A stretch of DNA of 53,269 bases, from the NCBI GenBank assembly GCA_001464915.1, contig LNED01000044.1:1-53269 (forward strand). Direction: 5' to 3'. The position numbers and the translations under genes were made by a program. Positions 1 to 7,747 of the stretch are shown here, in pieces. Under the pieces are notes generated by a model that worked only from the letters and a program-made list of their open reading frames with translations, searched no databases and was not told where the DNA came from. Origin of the DNA: Sphingomonadales bacterium Ga0077531 (GTDB lineage: Bacteria > Pseudomonadota > Alphaproteobacteria > Sphingomonadales > Sphingomonadaceae). Every line of letters begins with the position of its first letter. The stretch's first letter is position 1.

Positions 1-563
1 ACCGTCCGGCGCAGTTGGTAGGCATAGGCGGCGCCCGGTGTGCCCGCCGGATCAACCTCCACCGACCAGACATTGGTGACTGAAGCCGCCAACCCTTCGC
101 GGGTGAACATGGCGATGGACTCGGCGTCCACCGGGAAGGATTGGCTGCGCGCCGACCCTCGGGATGCGGTGTCGCCGCCATACAGGGTGACCGCGTCGGA
201 AGAGCCATCGGCATGGCGGTGATCGTGCTTCAATCGCAGGCCAGCAGCGGTGCGGGTGATCAGCCAAGTGCGCGATCTATCCCATGTGCCATCGGCGTTC
301 TGGACGTGGAACGGCACTGCGATGCGGGAGTCTGTGCAACCCGTCACCGCCATCACCATCGCCGATCCCGCCAAGTCGGCATCGGCGGCGTCAGCAGTGA
401 CCATCCGCCCGGCATAAGCCTTGCCGCAATGGCTTGAAAGGCTTGCCCAAAATGCGTCCTGCGGATTGTCAGAATTGCCCGGCGTGGCGCACCCCGTCAG
501 CGCCAACAAGGGCACGGTAGCAGCGGCCAACAGGCGGCGGGAAACACGTTTCGCAAGGTTCAT
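1..563 (-). CDS. Putative lipoprotein, C-terminus cut by window edge
   Basis: An open frame runs leftwards from an ATG at 563 to the window edge without a stop, giving at least 187 residues. The N-terminus is a lipoprotein signal: basic residues (MNLAKRVSRR), a hydrophobic stretch, then a lipobox LLALTGC with Cys at about residue 25. The mature part is rich in Thr, Ala and Asp and has Cys residues near 47 and 76. I do not recognise a domain. The protein is probably exported and anchored to the inner or outer membrane. The intergenic region to its right (564-682) is shared with the divergent DUF465 gene, so the two may share regulation. The start is inferred from the position of the signal peptide. 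Confidence 0.7.
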   Translation of the reverse strand, partial: MNLAKRVSRRLLAAATVPLLALTGCATPGNSDNPQDAFWASLSSHCGKAYAGRMVTADAADADLAGSAMVMAVTGCTDSRIAVPFHVQNADGTWDRSRTWLITRTAAGLRLKHDHRHADGSSDAVTLYGGDTASRGSARSQSFPVDAESIAMFTREGLAASVTNVWSVEVDPAGTPGAAYAYQLRRT

Positions 564-614
564 ATTGGAGCCTGTAACACACGATTGCTCGTGCCGCCGC
601 CCTCCCAATGTAAT

Positions 615-628
615 TTGACCCCGATCAA
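615..628. promoter_or_regulatory. FNR/FixK-type binding site candidate
   Basis: The 14-mer TTGACCCCGATCAA matches the FNR/FixK half-site layout TTGAT-N4-ATCAA with one deviation (C for T in the left half). It is extended by one T and one A on the flanks to a TTTGA/TCAAA palindrome. It is centred about 61 bp before the ATG of the DUF465 gene at 683 and about 58 bp from the divergent lipoprotein start at 563. This placement suits an activator site. The motif fit is seen directly; the regulator is inferred. Confidence 0.5.
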
Positions 629-682
629 ATACAGCGCGCCGCGCGGCCCCTAATCTGCCTTCACACACCACGGGAGACCACC

Positions 683-946
683 ATGTCCGCGCATACCCCC
701 CACGAATTGCACGATGAATTTCCGCACGATGCCGATGCGATCCACCGGCTCAAAACCAGCAATGCGCACTTCGCCAAGCTGGCTGAGCAGCACCACGAGG
801 TGAACCGCGAGATCCACCGGATCGAAACCGAAATCGATGCCGCAAGCGATGACAGGCTTGAAACGCTCAAGAAGGAACGGCTGCATCTGCTCGATACGAT
901 TGCAGCAATGCTCGACAGCGAACCTGAAAGTGCAGACCCGGCCTGA
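683..946 (+). CDS. DUF465 / YdcH-family small coiled-coil protein
   Basis: This 87-residue, charged, His-rich protein has the heptad pattern of the DUF465 (YdcH) family. A central region at about 25-75 reads HRLKTSNAHFAKLAEQHHEV, followed by an IHRIE segment and a KKERLHLLD segment, which is the family signature. The family is cytoplasmic and forms short helical hairpins, and its molecular role is not established. The ATG at 683 is preceded by a clear GGGAGA ribosome-binding site 7 bases upstream. An FNR/FixK-like box lies in the promoter region at 615-628, suggesting oxygen-linked expression. The gene converges on the small basic protein gene that ends at 949. Confidence 0.85.
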   Translation: MSAHTPHELHDEFPHDADAIHRLKTSNAHFAKLAEQHHEVNREIHRIETEIDAASDDRLETLKKERLHLLDTIAAMLDSEPESADPA

Positions 947-948
947 GC

Positions 949-1146
949 CTATTCCTCCGCGTCCGAAATCCCCTCGGCGCGCGGAGAGGCCCGGCGGTCA
1001 GTCTCGGATCGGCGGACACTCTTGCGGCGGTCGGGGCCTTCGAAAGGTTGCTGCGATCGCCGCCGATCGCCCTGTCGCCGGCCGTCATCGGCGCCAGCGG
1101 TAGAAGGGTCGTTTGCGTCCGGCCCGCCTGTCGTCTCGTCATTCAT
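949..1146 (-). CDS. Small Arg-rich hypothetical protein with DRR repeats
   Basis: This 65-residue, highly hydrophilic protein has an acidic N-terminus (MNDETTGGPDANDPS), a central block with repeated DRR/DRRK/DRRA motifs (GDRRRS, GPDRRKS, ETDRRAS) and an acidic tail. It has no membrane segment or signal peptide and no domain I recognise. It may be intrinsically disordered and bind nucleic acid or acidic partners, but that is inference from composition only. The ATG at 1146 is chosen over an in-frame GTG two codons upstream because GGGGTG lies at a suitable distance before it. Its stop is 2 bases from the stop of the convergent DUF465 gene. Confidence 0.55.
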   Translation of the reverse strand: MNDETTGGPDANDPSTAGADDGRRQGDRRRSQQPFEGPDRRKSVRRSETDRRASPRAEGISDAEE

Positions 1147-1360
1147 GCTCACACCCCGTTGATGCGGCGCCCGGCTTCAGCCGGTGTCAGCCAGTGCCGA
1201 CTTGTCTGATCAAGTCATGCGACCTTCGATCAAAGTATCATCAACCTACGGTAAATCCTAGTTCCCCATTACTTTGGCGCAGCAACCTGCTTTGCACTGG
1301 GCCGCCGAGCCGCTAGGGCGCGCGGCAACAGCGCGCTGTGCGCAAGGGATTGGACCGCCC

Positions 1361-2272
1361 GTGACTGACAAGACCAACCAACCACGCGCAGAAGCGCTCG
1401 ACGTATCGAAAGCCGAAGTGCTGATCGAGGCGCTGCCCTATTTCCAGCGTTATGCCGGGCGCACCTTCGTGGTGAAATATGGCGGCCATGCGATGGGCGA
1501 TCCCGAGGCCGCACGCGATTTTGCCGAAGATATTGTGCTGCTGAAAGCAGTCGGCATCAACCCGGTGGTGGTCCACGGCGGCGGGCCGCAGATCGGGCAG
1601 ATGCTGGCGCGGCTGGGGGTGGAAAGCACCTTTGTCGATGGCCTGCGCGTCACCGATGAAGCCACCGCCAAAATCGCAGAAATGGTCTTGTCCGGCGGCA
1701 TCAACAAGGAACTGGTCGGCTGGATCACCGCGGCAGGCGGCAAGGCGATCGGCATTTCGGGCAAGGATGGCGGGCTGGTCACCGCGCGCAAGGTCACCCG
1801 CACGACGCGCGATCCCGATAGCAATATCGAGCAGGTGGTCGACCTGGGCTTTGTGGGCGAACCCGCCTTTGTCGATACCAGCGTGATCGATACGGCCGTG
1901 GCGGCTGGGATGATTCCGGTCATAGCACCGATTGCGGCGGGCGCGGACGGCGCGACGTATAACATCAACGCCGATACAATGGCGGGGGCGATTGCGGCGG
2001 CGCTGGGCGCGGCGCGATTATTCCTGCTGACCGACGTAGCGGGCGTGTTGGACGCCGATGGCAAGCTGCTGACCGATCTCACCCCCGCGGACATCGCCAA
2101 GCTGCGCGAAGACGGTGTGATCCGCGGCGGGATGGTGCCCAAGCTGGAAACCTGCATCAACGCGGTGAGCGCCGGGTGCGAGGCGGCGGTGGTGCTCGAC
2201 GGGCGGGTCGGCCACGCGATGCTGCTCGAATTTTTCACCGCGCGCGGCGCAGGCACGCTGGTGCGGGCCTAA
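1361..2272 (+). CDS. argB: Acetylglutamate kinase
   Basis: ArgB phosphorylates N-acetyl-L-glutamate with ATP, the second step of arginine synthesis, in the cytoplasm. The protein has the amino-acid-kinase fold: [12 protein letters not shown] near residue 31, [11 protein letters not shown] (glycine-rich substrate/ATP loop) near 66, [11 protein letters not shown] mid-protein, [17 protein letters not shown] and a GGMVPKLE motif near the C-terminus. A GTG start at 1361 gives 303 residues, the normal family length, with AAGGGA 11 bases upstream. The same frame is open further upstream to a TTG at 1274, but the extra 29 residues are low-complexity and not family-like. The gene leads a run of plus-strand housekeeping genes; a hairpin at 2295-2320 separates it from yggT. 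Confidence 0.95.
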   Translation: MTDKTNQPRAEALDVSKAEVLIEALPYFQRYAGRTFVVKYGGHAMGDPEAARDFAEDIVLLKAVGINPVVVHGGGPQIGQMLARLGVESTFVDGLRVTDEATAKIAEMVLSGGINKELVGWITAAGGKAIGISGKDGGLVTARKVTRTTRDPDSNIEQVVDLGFVGEPAFVDTSVIDTAVAAGMIPVIAPIAAGADGATYNINADTMAGAIAAALGAARLFLLTDVAGVLDADGKLLTDLTPADIAKLREDGVIRGGMVPKLETCINAVSAGCEAAVVLDGRVGHAMLLEFFTARGAGTLVRA

Positions 2273-2294
2273 TCGGGAACACAATTGTGGCGCG

Positions 2295-2320
2295 AGGCGT
2301 ATTAACCCGCTAATACGCCT
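2295..2320. terminator. Perfect 10-bp stem-loop between argB and yggT
   Basis: AGGCGTATTA (2295-2304) is the exact reverse complement of TAATACGCCT (2311-2320), with a 6-base loop. It lies 23 bases after the argB stop and about 65 bases before the yggT start. There is no run of T after it, so it is either a weak terminator, an mRNA-processing hairpin or a protein-binding palindrome. Confidence 0.45.
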
Positions 2321-2385
2321 TCAAGGGACCTCACAGGGCGCCTTGGCACTTGGCCAGCGCCCCCGCGCAATGGAAACGGATCGCA

Positions 2386-2679
2386 ATGGAAATACTGGCC
2401 GTCCTCGTCGACATCCTCGTGATGCTCACCAATGTGCTGGTGATGCTGATCATCGTGCAGTTCATCATCGGGCTATTGTTCGCCTTCAACGTGGTGAGCC
2501 CGAGCAATGATTTCCTCCGGCAGGTGTATGATTCGATCAACCGTCTGCTGGAACCGGTGCTGCGCCCGATCCGCAACATCATGCCCAATACCGGGGCGAT
2601 CGACTTCTCGCCGCTGGTACTGATCCTTGGTCTGCAAATCCTCACGCGGGTGATGATTGGCTTTGCAGGGGCCTATTGA
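2386..2679 (+). CDS. YggT family membrane protein
   Basis: This 97-residue inner-membrane protein has two hydrophobic segments, at about residues 2-34 and 75-95. Between them is the YggT signature: a [20 protein letters not shown] stretch followed by [13 protein letters not shown]. The family is widespread and its members are linked to osmotic tolerance, septal processes or membrane-protein assembly, without a settled biochemical function. The ATG at 2386 is chosen because it starts the first membrane helix directly; the frame is open upstream to a TTG at 2350. The stop TGA shares one base with the folD ATG (TGATG), so the two genes are translationally coupled. Confidence 0.85.
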   Translation: MEILAVLVDILVMLTNVLVMLIIVQFIIGLLFAFNVVSPSNDFLRQVYDSINRLLEPVLRPIRNIMPNTGAIDFSPLVLILGLQILTRVMIGFAGAY

Positions 2680-3575
2680 TGCCTGAAGCAGCCCTGATCG
2701 ATGGCAAGGTCTTTGCCGAAGCCTTGCGTGCCCGCGTTGGCGCGGCGGCGGCGGCGTTTGCGCAATGGGCCGGGCGGCGTCCGGGCCTTGCGGTGGTATT
2801 GGTCGGCGAAGATCCGGCAAGCCAGGTCTATGTCGGTGCAAAAGGCAAAGCGTGCGAGGCGGCCGGGATCGCCAGCTTCGAACACCGCCTGCCCGCTGAT
2901 ACGAGCGAAGCGGCGCTGCTGTCGCTGATCGAGCGGTTGAATCAGGACGAGGCGGTTGACGGGATTCTCGTGCAGATGCCGCTGCCACAGGGATTGGACG
3001 AGCAGGCGATCATCGCCGCGATCAATCCGGACAAGGACGTTGATGGCTTCCACGTGATCAATGCCGGGCGGCTGAGCGTGGGGCAGGCGGGTTTCATCCC
3101 CTGCACGCCGCTGGGCTGCATGATGCTGCTGAAAGACCGGCTAGGCGATCTGTCGGGGCTGGATGCAGTGGTAATCGGGCGGTCGAACATCGTCGGCAAG
3201 CCGATGGCGCAGCTGCTGGTCGATGCCAACGCGACCGTCACCATCGCGCATAGCCGCACGAAGAACCTCGCCGACATTGTTCGCCGCGCGGATATCGTGA
3301 TCGCCGCCGTGGGCCGTCCGGAGATGATCCGCGCCGATTGGATCAAACCGGGCGCGACCGTGATCGATGTCGGCATCAACCGTTTGCCGCCCGAACCGGG
3401 CAAAGAGCGCGGGCGTCTGGTCGGCGACGTTGCCTTCGCCGAAGCACGCGAAGTCGCGGGTGCGATCACCCCGGTGCCGGGCGGGGTCGGGCCGATGACG
3501 ATTGCGGTGCTGCTTAGGAACACGCTGGTGGCCGCGCATGGCCATGCCGGGCTGCCCGCGCCGGAGGGGTTGTGA
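2679..3575 (+). CDS. folD: Bifunctional methylenetetrahydrofolate dehydrogenase/cyclohydrolase
   Basis: FolD interconverts 5,10-methylene-, 5,10-methenyl- and 10-formyl-tetrahydrofolate with NADP, in the cytoplasm. The 298-residue length is typical. Visible motifs are [19 protein letters not shown] (catalytic region containing the active-site Lys) near residue 46, [15 protein letters not shown] near 91, [17 protein letters not shown], a [17 protein letters not shown] nucleotide-binding loop near 165 and the C-terminal [16 protein letters not shown]. The ATG at 2679 overlaps the yggT stop by one base. The next gene starts at a GTG overlapping the folD stop (GTGA), so yggT, folD and the lipoprotein gene form an overlapping transcription unit. 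Confidence 0.96.
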   Translation: MPEAALIDGKVFAEALRARVGAAAAAFAQWAGRRPGLAVVLVGEDPASQVYVGAKGKACEAAGIASFEHRLPADTSEAALLSLIERLNQDEAVDGILVQMPLPQGLDEQAIIAAINPDKDVDGFHVINAGRLSVGQAGFIPCTPLGCMMLLKDRLGDLSGLDAVVIGRSNIVGKPMAQLLVDANATVTIAHSRTKNLADIVRRADIVIAAVGRPEMIRADWIKPGATVIDVGINRLPPEPGKERGRLVGDVAFAEAREVAGAITPVPGGVGPMTIAVLLRNTLVAAHGHAGLPAPEGL

Positions 3576-4333
3576 CGCGCGCGCTGTTTATCGCGGGCGC
3601 GATCCTCGCGCTCACGGCCTGCGCTGGCGGCGGCCAGAAGCCCAGCCAGCGCACCGTGGCGCAGATCAACCGCGTGCTGACCAATGCGCCCGGCGCCGCG
3701 CAGCCGAGCACGATTGTTGCCGCCGAACTCGCCTTTTCACGCGCCGCGCGGGAACGCGGGCAGTGGACTGCATTCCGCATGTTCGCCGCCCCCGGCGCGC
3801 TGCTCCACGGCAAAAACGGCCCCTTCCCGATTGAACCGTGGCTAGCGACACAAATCGATCCGCCCGCCGCAGTGCAGTGGGAACCGCGCGCGGTGGCGAT
3901 CAGCTGCGATGGAGCGCTGGCGGTTAGTCAGGGACGTTACCTCGATCCCGATGGCAAGGTCGGCAACTTCGTCACCGTTTGGGAGCGGCAGGCCGACGGC
4001 GAATACCGCTATGTCTTCGACGTTGGTGGTGATGATGTGCCGCAGCCCCCGCCGCGCAAGCCGGTTGAGGAAGGCAATATCGTGGTGACCGCGATTGATG
4101 CGGTGCAGGGCCTCGTTGCCTCATGCCCCCGTAGCGGCGCAGCTATCCCGCCGCCGCCGGCGATTGCTGTGGGCGAAGAAGGCAAAACCGACGCCCGCCT
4201 GTCGCGCGATGGCACCTTGCGGTGGCGCTGGGAACACCGCGCCGATGGCACCCGCTATGCCGCCGCCGATTACTTCTACGAAGGCCGCTGGCTGACCGCG
4301 TTTGAACAAAGCCTTGCGCCGACGGGCGAATGA
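3572..4333 (+). CDS. Putative lipoprotein of unknown function
   Basis: This 253-residue protein has a lipoprotein signal: [17 protein letters not shown], with the lipobox Cys at residue 17. The mature part contains a region at about 45-150 resembling the NTF2/SnoaL-like fold of DUF4440 proteins: [19 protein letters not shown] and [11 protein letters not shown] segments, then [20 protein letters not shown]. This resemblance is a guess from pattern, not a search. A Pro-rich linker (PQPPPRKP) leads to a second small domain. The GTG start overlaps the folD stop by 4 bases (GTGA). It is probably periplasmic and membrane-anchored. Confidence 0.75.
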   Translation: MTRALFIAGAILALTACAGGGQKPSQRTVAQINRVLTNAPGAAQPSTIVAAELAFSRAARERGQWTAFRMFAAPGALLHGKNGPFPIEPWLATQIDPPAAVQWEPRAVAISCDGALAVSQGRYLDPDGKVGNFVTVWERQADGEYRYVFDVGGDDVPQPPPRKPVEEGNIVVTAIDAVQGLVASCPRSGAAIPPPPAIAVGEEGKTDARLSRDGTLRWRWEHRADGTRYAAADYFYEGRWLTAFEQSLAPTGE

Positions 4334-4349
4334 TGTTGAACGCGGGCCC

Positions 4350-4976
4350 GTGCTGACCGAACTTTTCATTTCCGCCTTCATCACGCTGTTCGTGGTGATT
4401 GATCCGCCGGGCTGTGCGCCGATCTATGCCGGGCTGACCAAGGGCGCGACCCGGCAGCAGGCGCGCAGCATGGCGCTGCGGGCGACGTTTATCGCAGCGA
4501 TCATTCTGCTGATCTTCGCGCTGTTCGGGCAGGAATTGCTCGGCGCGCTGCATATTGAGCTGAACTCTTTCCGGATCGCGGGCGGGCTGATGCTGTTCTT
4601 CATCGCTTTCGACATGGTGTTTGAAAAGCGCACGCAGCGCCGGGAAGAACGCGCCGAGAAGGTCGCTGCCACGCCGGAGATTGAGGACGTTTCGGTGTTC
4701 CCGATGGCGATGCCAATGCTGGCCGGGCCGGGGGCGATTGCGGCGGTGATGCTGCTGATGAACGAAGCCGATGGGCTGGCGCAATCGCTCGAAGTGCTGG
4801 CGGCGCTGGCCGCTGTGCTGGTGATTACGGCGGCGGCACTGGTCGCGGCTGGGCCGCTGATCCGGCTGCTGGGCGACAAGGTTGAGGCGGTGATCACCCG
4901 ACTGCTCGGCGTGCTGCTCGCCGCGCTCGCCGCGCAATATGTGATCGACGGGCTGAAGGGCAGCTTCGGGATTTAG
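4350..4976 (+). CDS. MarC family integral membrane protein
   Basis: This 208-residue protein has six hydrophobic segments and the MarC/NAAT pattern: FISAFITLFVVIDPPGCAPI at the N-terminus, GGLMLFFIAFDMVF mid-protein, MAMPMLAGPGAIAAVMLL, and a final RLLGVLLAALAAQYVIDGLK helix. MarC proteins sit in the inner membrane. They were once linked to multidrug resistance, but that role has not held up, and transport of small molecules is presumed. A GTG at 4350 is taken as the start because it opens the first helix; an in-frame TTG at 4302 lies inside the previous gene. The stop overlaps the motB stop by 3 bases in a convergent arrangement without a visible terminator. Confidence 0.85.
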   Translation: MLTELFISAFITLFVVIDPPGCAPIYAGLTKGATRQQARSMALRATFIAAIILLIFALFGQELLGALHIELNSFRIAGGLMLFFIAFDMVFEKRTQRREERAEKVAATPEIEDVSVFPMAMPMLAGPGAIAAVMLLMNEADGLAQSLEVLAALAAVLVITAAALVAAGPLIRLLGDKVEAVITRLLGVLLAALAAQYVIDGLKGSFGI

Positions 4977-5905
4977 CGCGCCGGTTTTTTCGCGTCAGGA
5001 ACGGCGGCAGACTTTCCCGTCGGCCCGGTGCGTTCCGGCTTGGGCGCGGCACGGCCATCGAGCAGCAGCAGCGAAATGCGGCGATTGCGCGGGTCAGCGG
5101 GATTGTCGGTAATCAGCGGCTCGGTTTCGGCCACGCCTTCGATCCGGGAAATGCGTTTGGGCGCAAGCCCGCCCAGCACCAGCGCTTGCCGCGTCGCTTC
5201 TGCCCGCCCGCTGGAAAGCGACCAGTTGTTCGCCCCCACCCCATCGCGCCACGGCAGCGAATCCGTGTGGCCGCGCAGGATCAACGGGGCGTTTTCGTCC
5301 TCCAGCGTGTCCGCCATCACTTCGAGCAACCCGCGCGCATCCTTGGTCAGGATCGTGGTGCCCAGCTCGAACATCGAGAAATCGGCGTCGTCCATCAGGT
5401 CGATACGGATGCCTTCGGGCGCGCGCATCACCCGCACCTGGCGCGCGAGATGTGATAGCTGGCGCCGCTTGACGAGCTTCTTTTCAATTTTGTCGCGCAG
5501 TTCCTTGAGCTTTTCGGAATCAAGCTCACCGCGCCCGCCGCCTTCTTTCGGCCCGCCGGTCACGCCGCGCGGAATGGTGATCGATTTTGTACCAGTCTGG
5601 CCCATAGCATGAGGATAATTATCGACATCGGTGAGTGAGCTTCCGCCCAGTAGCCCGTCTGACCCGGCGCTTTCCTGACGCATCTTGACCAGCGTCGGGG
5701 TGAAGTAATCGGCGATACCCTTGCGCGCTTTTTCTTCCGTCGCGCCGAGCAGCCACAGCAGCAAGAAAAACGCCATCATCGCCGTCACGAAATCGGCATA
5801 GGCGACCTTCCACGCGCCGCCATGGTGGCCGGCTTCCTGAATTATGATCCGTTTGATGATAATTGGAGCGGGCGGTGCCAGCAGCTTTGGATCAGCCTCG
5901 GCCAC
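4973..5905 (-). CDS. motB: Flagellar stator protein MotB
   Basis: MotB is the peptidoglycan-anchored part of the flagellar ion channel. The single membrane helix near residues 32-54 has the hallmark W-KVAYADFVTAMMAFFLLLW pattern, with the ion-binding Asp at about residue 38. The C-terminal OmpA-like domain (about 195-290) has LILRGHTDSLPW, NNWSLSSGRAEATRQ and a PRNRRISLLL end, the peptidoglycan-binding features. At 310 residues it is of normal size. A linker rich in Gly and Lys (GGPKEGGGRGE) lies between. The start is GTG at 5905, one base after the motA stop, so the two are co-translated. This is the last gene of the leftward flagellar run. Confidence 0.95.
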   Translation of the reverse strand: MAEADPKLLAPPAPIIIKRIIIQEAGHHGGAWKVAYADFVTAMMAFFLLLWLLGATEEKARKGIADYFTPTLVKMRQESAGSDGLLGGSSLTDVDNYPHAMGQTGTKSITIPRGVTGGPKEGGGRGELDSEKLKELRDKIEKKLVKRRQLSHLARQVRVMRAPEGIRIDLMDDADFSMFELGTTILTKDARGLLEVMADTLEDENAPLILRGHTDSLPWRDGVGANNWSLSSGRAEATRQALVLGGLAPKRISRIEGVAETEPLITDNPADPRNRRISLLLLDGRAAPKPERTGPTGKSAAVPDAKKPAR

Positions 5906-5906
5906 G

Positions 5907-6770
5907 TCAGCGGCCCCGCATCATGTCGAGCAGATCGGTCAGCTTGGGCCGATGCGCGGGCGGCAGGCCCGATCGCGCGGCTTCGAGCACCAGCGGCTGC
6001 GGATAGCCGTGCAACGACGCGATGATCACCTGCTTGATTGAATAGAAAATCTGCTGATCGTGGGTATTGATCTGTTTTAGCCGCGTGCCGAGCGGCCCTG
6101 CGATACCATAGGCCAGCAAGACGCCAAGGAACGTCCCAACCAGAGCGCTGCCAATCATCTTGCCGAGGATTTCGGGCGGTTCATTGATCGCGCCCATCGT
6201 CTTGATGATCCCGAGCACCGCCGCAACAATCCCCAGCGCGGGCAGCGCGTCGGCAAGCGACTGGATCATGTGCGCGGGTTCATCCATTTCGTGCAGCTGG
6301 GTCTTGATCGCTGAATCGATCACATCCTCCACCGCATGGGTGTCGAGCGTGCCCGACGATACCACCAGCAACGTCAGTGGATCGCAGATCATTCCGGCCA
6401 CCACCGGATCGCTTTGCAGGCGCGGATATTCGCTGAAGATGGTGGACGAGCCCGGATCAGTCACATGGCTTTCCAGCGCCACCGCGCCTTCGGATCGTAG
6501 CAGCTTCATCAGCTTGCTGGTCAGCGCGATCACATCAATGTGATCTTCGTGCGTGTATTTCGGGCCTTTGAAAGCCTTGCCCAGCCCGCCGCCGAGCAGT
6601 TTTACCTCATGCATCGAATTGCCAATCAACGTTGCGCCCACCGCAGCGCCGCCGATGATCATGAATTCGAGTGGCAACGCCGCCAACACCGGGCCCATTG
6701 CGCCGCCCGCGAGCATGAACCCGCCGAACACCATCACCAGCAAGACGACAATTCCGATTGCGACGAACAC
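5907..6770 (-). CDS. motA: Flagellar stator protein MotA
   Basis: MotA forms the ring of the stator channel around MotB and pushes on the rotor protein FliG. The 287-residue protein has four membrane segments: residues 1-22, about 30-52, about 168-190 (LPALGIVAAVLGIIKTMGAI) and about 200-226 (GSALVGTFLGVLLAYGIAGP). The cytoplasmic loop has the conserved charged pair in LLRSEGAVALESH. Conserved prolines lie in helices 3 and 4. The start is GTG at 6770, followed by MFVAIGIVVLL. It lies 41 bases after flgL and 1 base before motB. Only one MotAB pair of classical type is in this window. Confidence 0.95.
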   Translation of the reverse strand: MFVAIGIVVLLVMVFGGFMLAGGAMGPVLAALPLEFMIIGGAAVGATLIGNSMHEVKLLGGGLGKAFKGPKYTHEDHIDVIALTSKLMKLLRSEGAVALESHVTDPGSSTIFSEYPRLQSDPVVAGMICDPLTLLVVSSGTLDTHAVEDVIDSAIKTQLHEMDEPAHMIQSLADALPALGIVAAVLGIIKTMGAINEPPEILGKMIGSALVGTFLGVLLAYGIAGPLGTRLKQINTHDQQIFYSIKQVIIASLHGYPQPLVLEAARSGLPPAHRPKLTDLLDMMRGR

Positions 6771-6811
6771 GGTGGGTCAGCTCCTAGGGCAGGGCGGCAA
6801 GCGGCGCGGCA

Positions 6812-7732
6812 TCAACCGAGCGCGCGGAACAGGTTGAGTTCGCTCACCCGGGCAAATGCTGCTTGGCTCGCTTCCAATGCGGTAAGCGATTGCTGCAATC
6901 GGGTGATGGCTTCGGCGATATCGGTATCACCCACACGGCTGCGGCGTTCGGCCAGTGCGATGTCGCGGTCGGCCTGCTGCGATTGCACCTGTTCGACCCA
7001 TGCGAGCCGAGTGCCGAGAATGGTTTGCGCCCGGTTGGAGGTATCGAGCGCGGCGTCGATCCCTTCAAGCGCAGCAAGCGCAGCATCCGCACCGCCGGGC
7101 GCGCCGCCAATCAGCGCGGCGGCCAGCGTATCAAGCACGGCAAACCCGCTCGACGGGGTGCCATTGAGGTCAAACTCGAACACTTCGTTGCCGGGCAAGC
7201 CGCGTTCAATCGCGGTCCCCGGTGCGACCGGAACTGCGCCGCTGGCAGGGGTGCCGGTATAGGTGACATTGCCTGCGGCATCGCGGGTGAAGGCGGTGCC
7301 GGATGACAGGCCCGCGAACAGCGGCTCTCCGGTCAGCGCGGTGCCATTGGCGCGGCTGAACAGTTCTTCGGCCAGCTGACGGAGTTCGAAACCGATTGCC
7401 TCCCGCCCATCCGGCCCCGTTGGCGTGTTGGCGGCTTGCACGGCAAGTTCACGCGCGCGCTGGAGCAGCGAGTTCACCGCTTCCAACTCGTCCGTTGCCG
7501 ACAGCAAGTCCTGCCCCAACCGTGCGGCATTATCGCCTTCGACACTGGACAGCGCCTCGCGCCGGGTGACAGCGCGTAACTGCGCGGCGGCGGCAGGATC
7601 GTCCGACCCGCGCTCGATCCGGGTGCCGGTGGCGATCTGCGTTTGGGCGCGCGTGATCCCTTCGCGCAAGGCAGCCATCTGGGCGAGCGAGCGGTCGAAG
7701 AAGGTTCCGGCGGAACTGTTGACGAAAGGCAT
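6812..7732 (-). CDS. flgL: Flagellar hook-associated protein 3 (FlgL)
   Basis: FlgL joins the hook to the flagellin filament. The 306-residue protein is flagellin-like at both ends: an N-terminal helix region with ALREGITRAQTQIATGTRI and PAAAAQLRAVTRREAL, and a C-terminal helix with VGDTDIAEAITRLQQSLTAL and ASQAAFARVSELNLFRAL. The central region is short and Gly/Ala/Thr-rich. It is exported by the flagellar type III system, so no Sec signal is expected and none is seen. The ATG at 7732 has a GGGAG site about 9 bases upstream. It follows flgK with a 15-base gap. Confidence 0.93.
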   Translation of the reverse strand: MPFVNSSAGTFFDRSLAQMAALREGITRAQTQIATGTRIERGSDDPAAAAQLRAVTRREALSSVEGDNAARLGQDLLSATDELEAVNSLLQRARELAVQAANTPTGPDGREAIGFELRQLAEELFSRANGTALTGEPLFAGLSSGTAFTRDAAGNVTYTGTPASGAVPVAPGTAIERGLPGNEVFEFDLNGTPSSGFAVLDTLAAALIGGAPGGADAALAALEGIDAALDTSNRAQTILGTRLAWVEQVQSQQADRDIALAERRSRVGDTDIAEAITRLQQSLTALEASQAAFARVSELNLFRALG

Positions 7733-7747
7733 GGCGCTGCGCTCCCC

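Noticed and set aside
1202..1213. TTGTCTGATCAA before argB as a second FNR box
   Set aside because: The half-sites are two bases too close (N6 instead of N8 between TTG and CAA), so it does not fit the FNR layout.
1274..1360. N-terminal extension of ArgB from a TTG
   Set aside because: The extra 29 residues are not family-like, and the GTG at 1361 has a ribosome site and gives the standard length.
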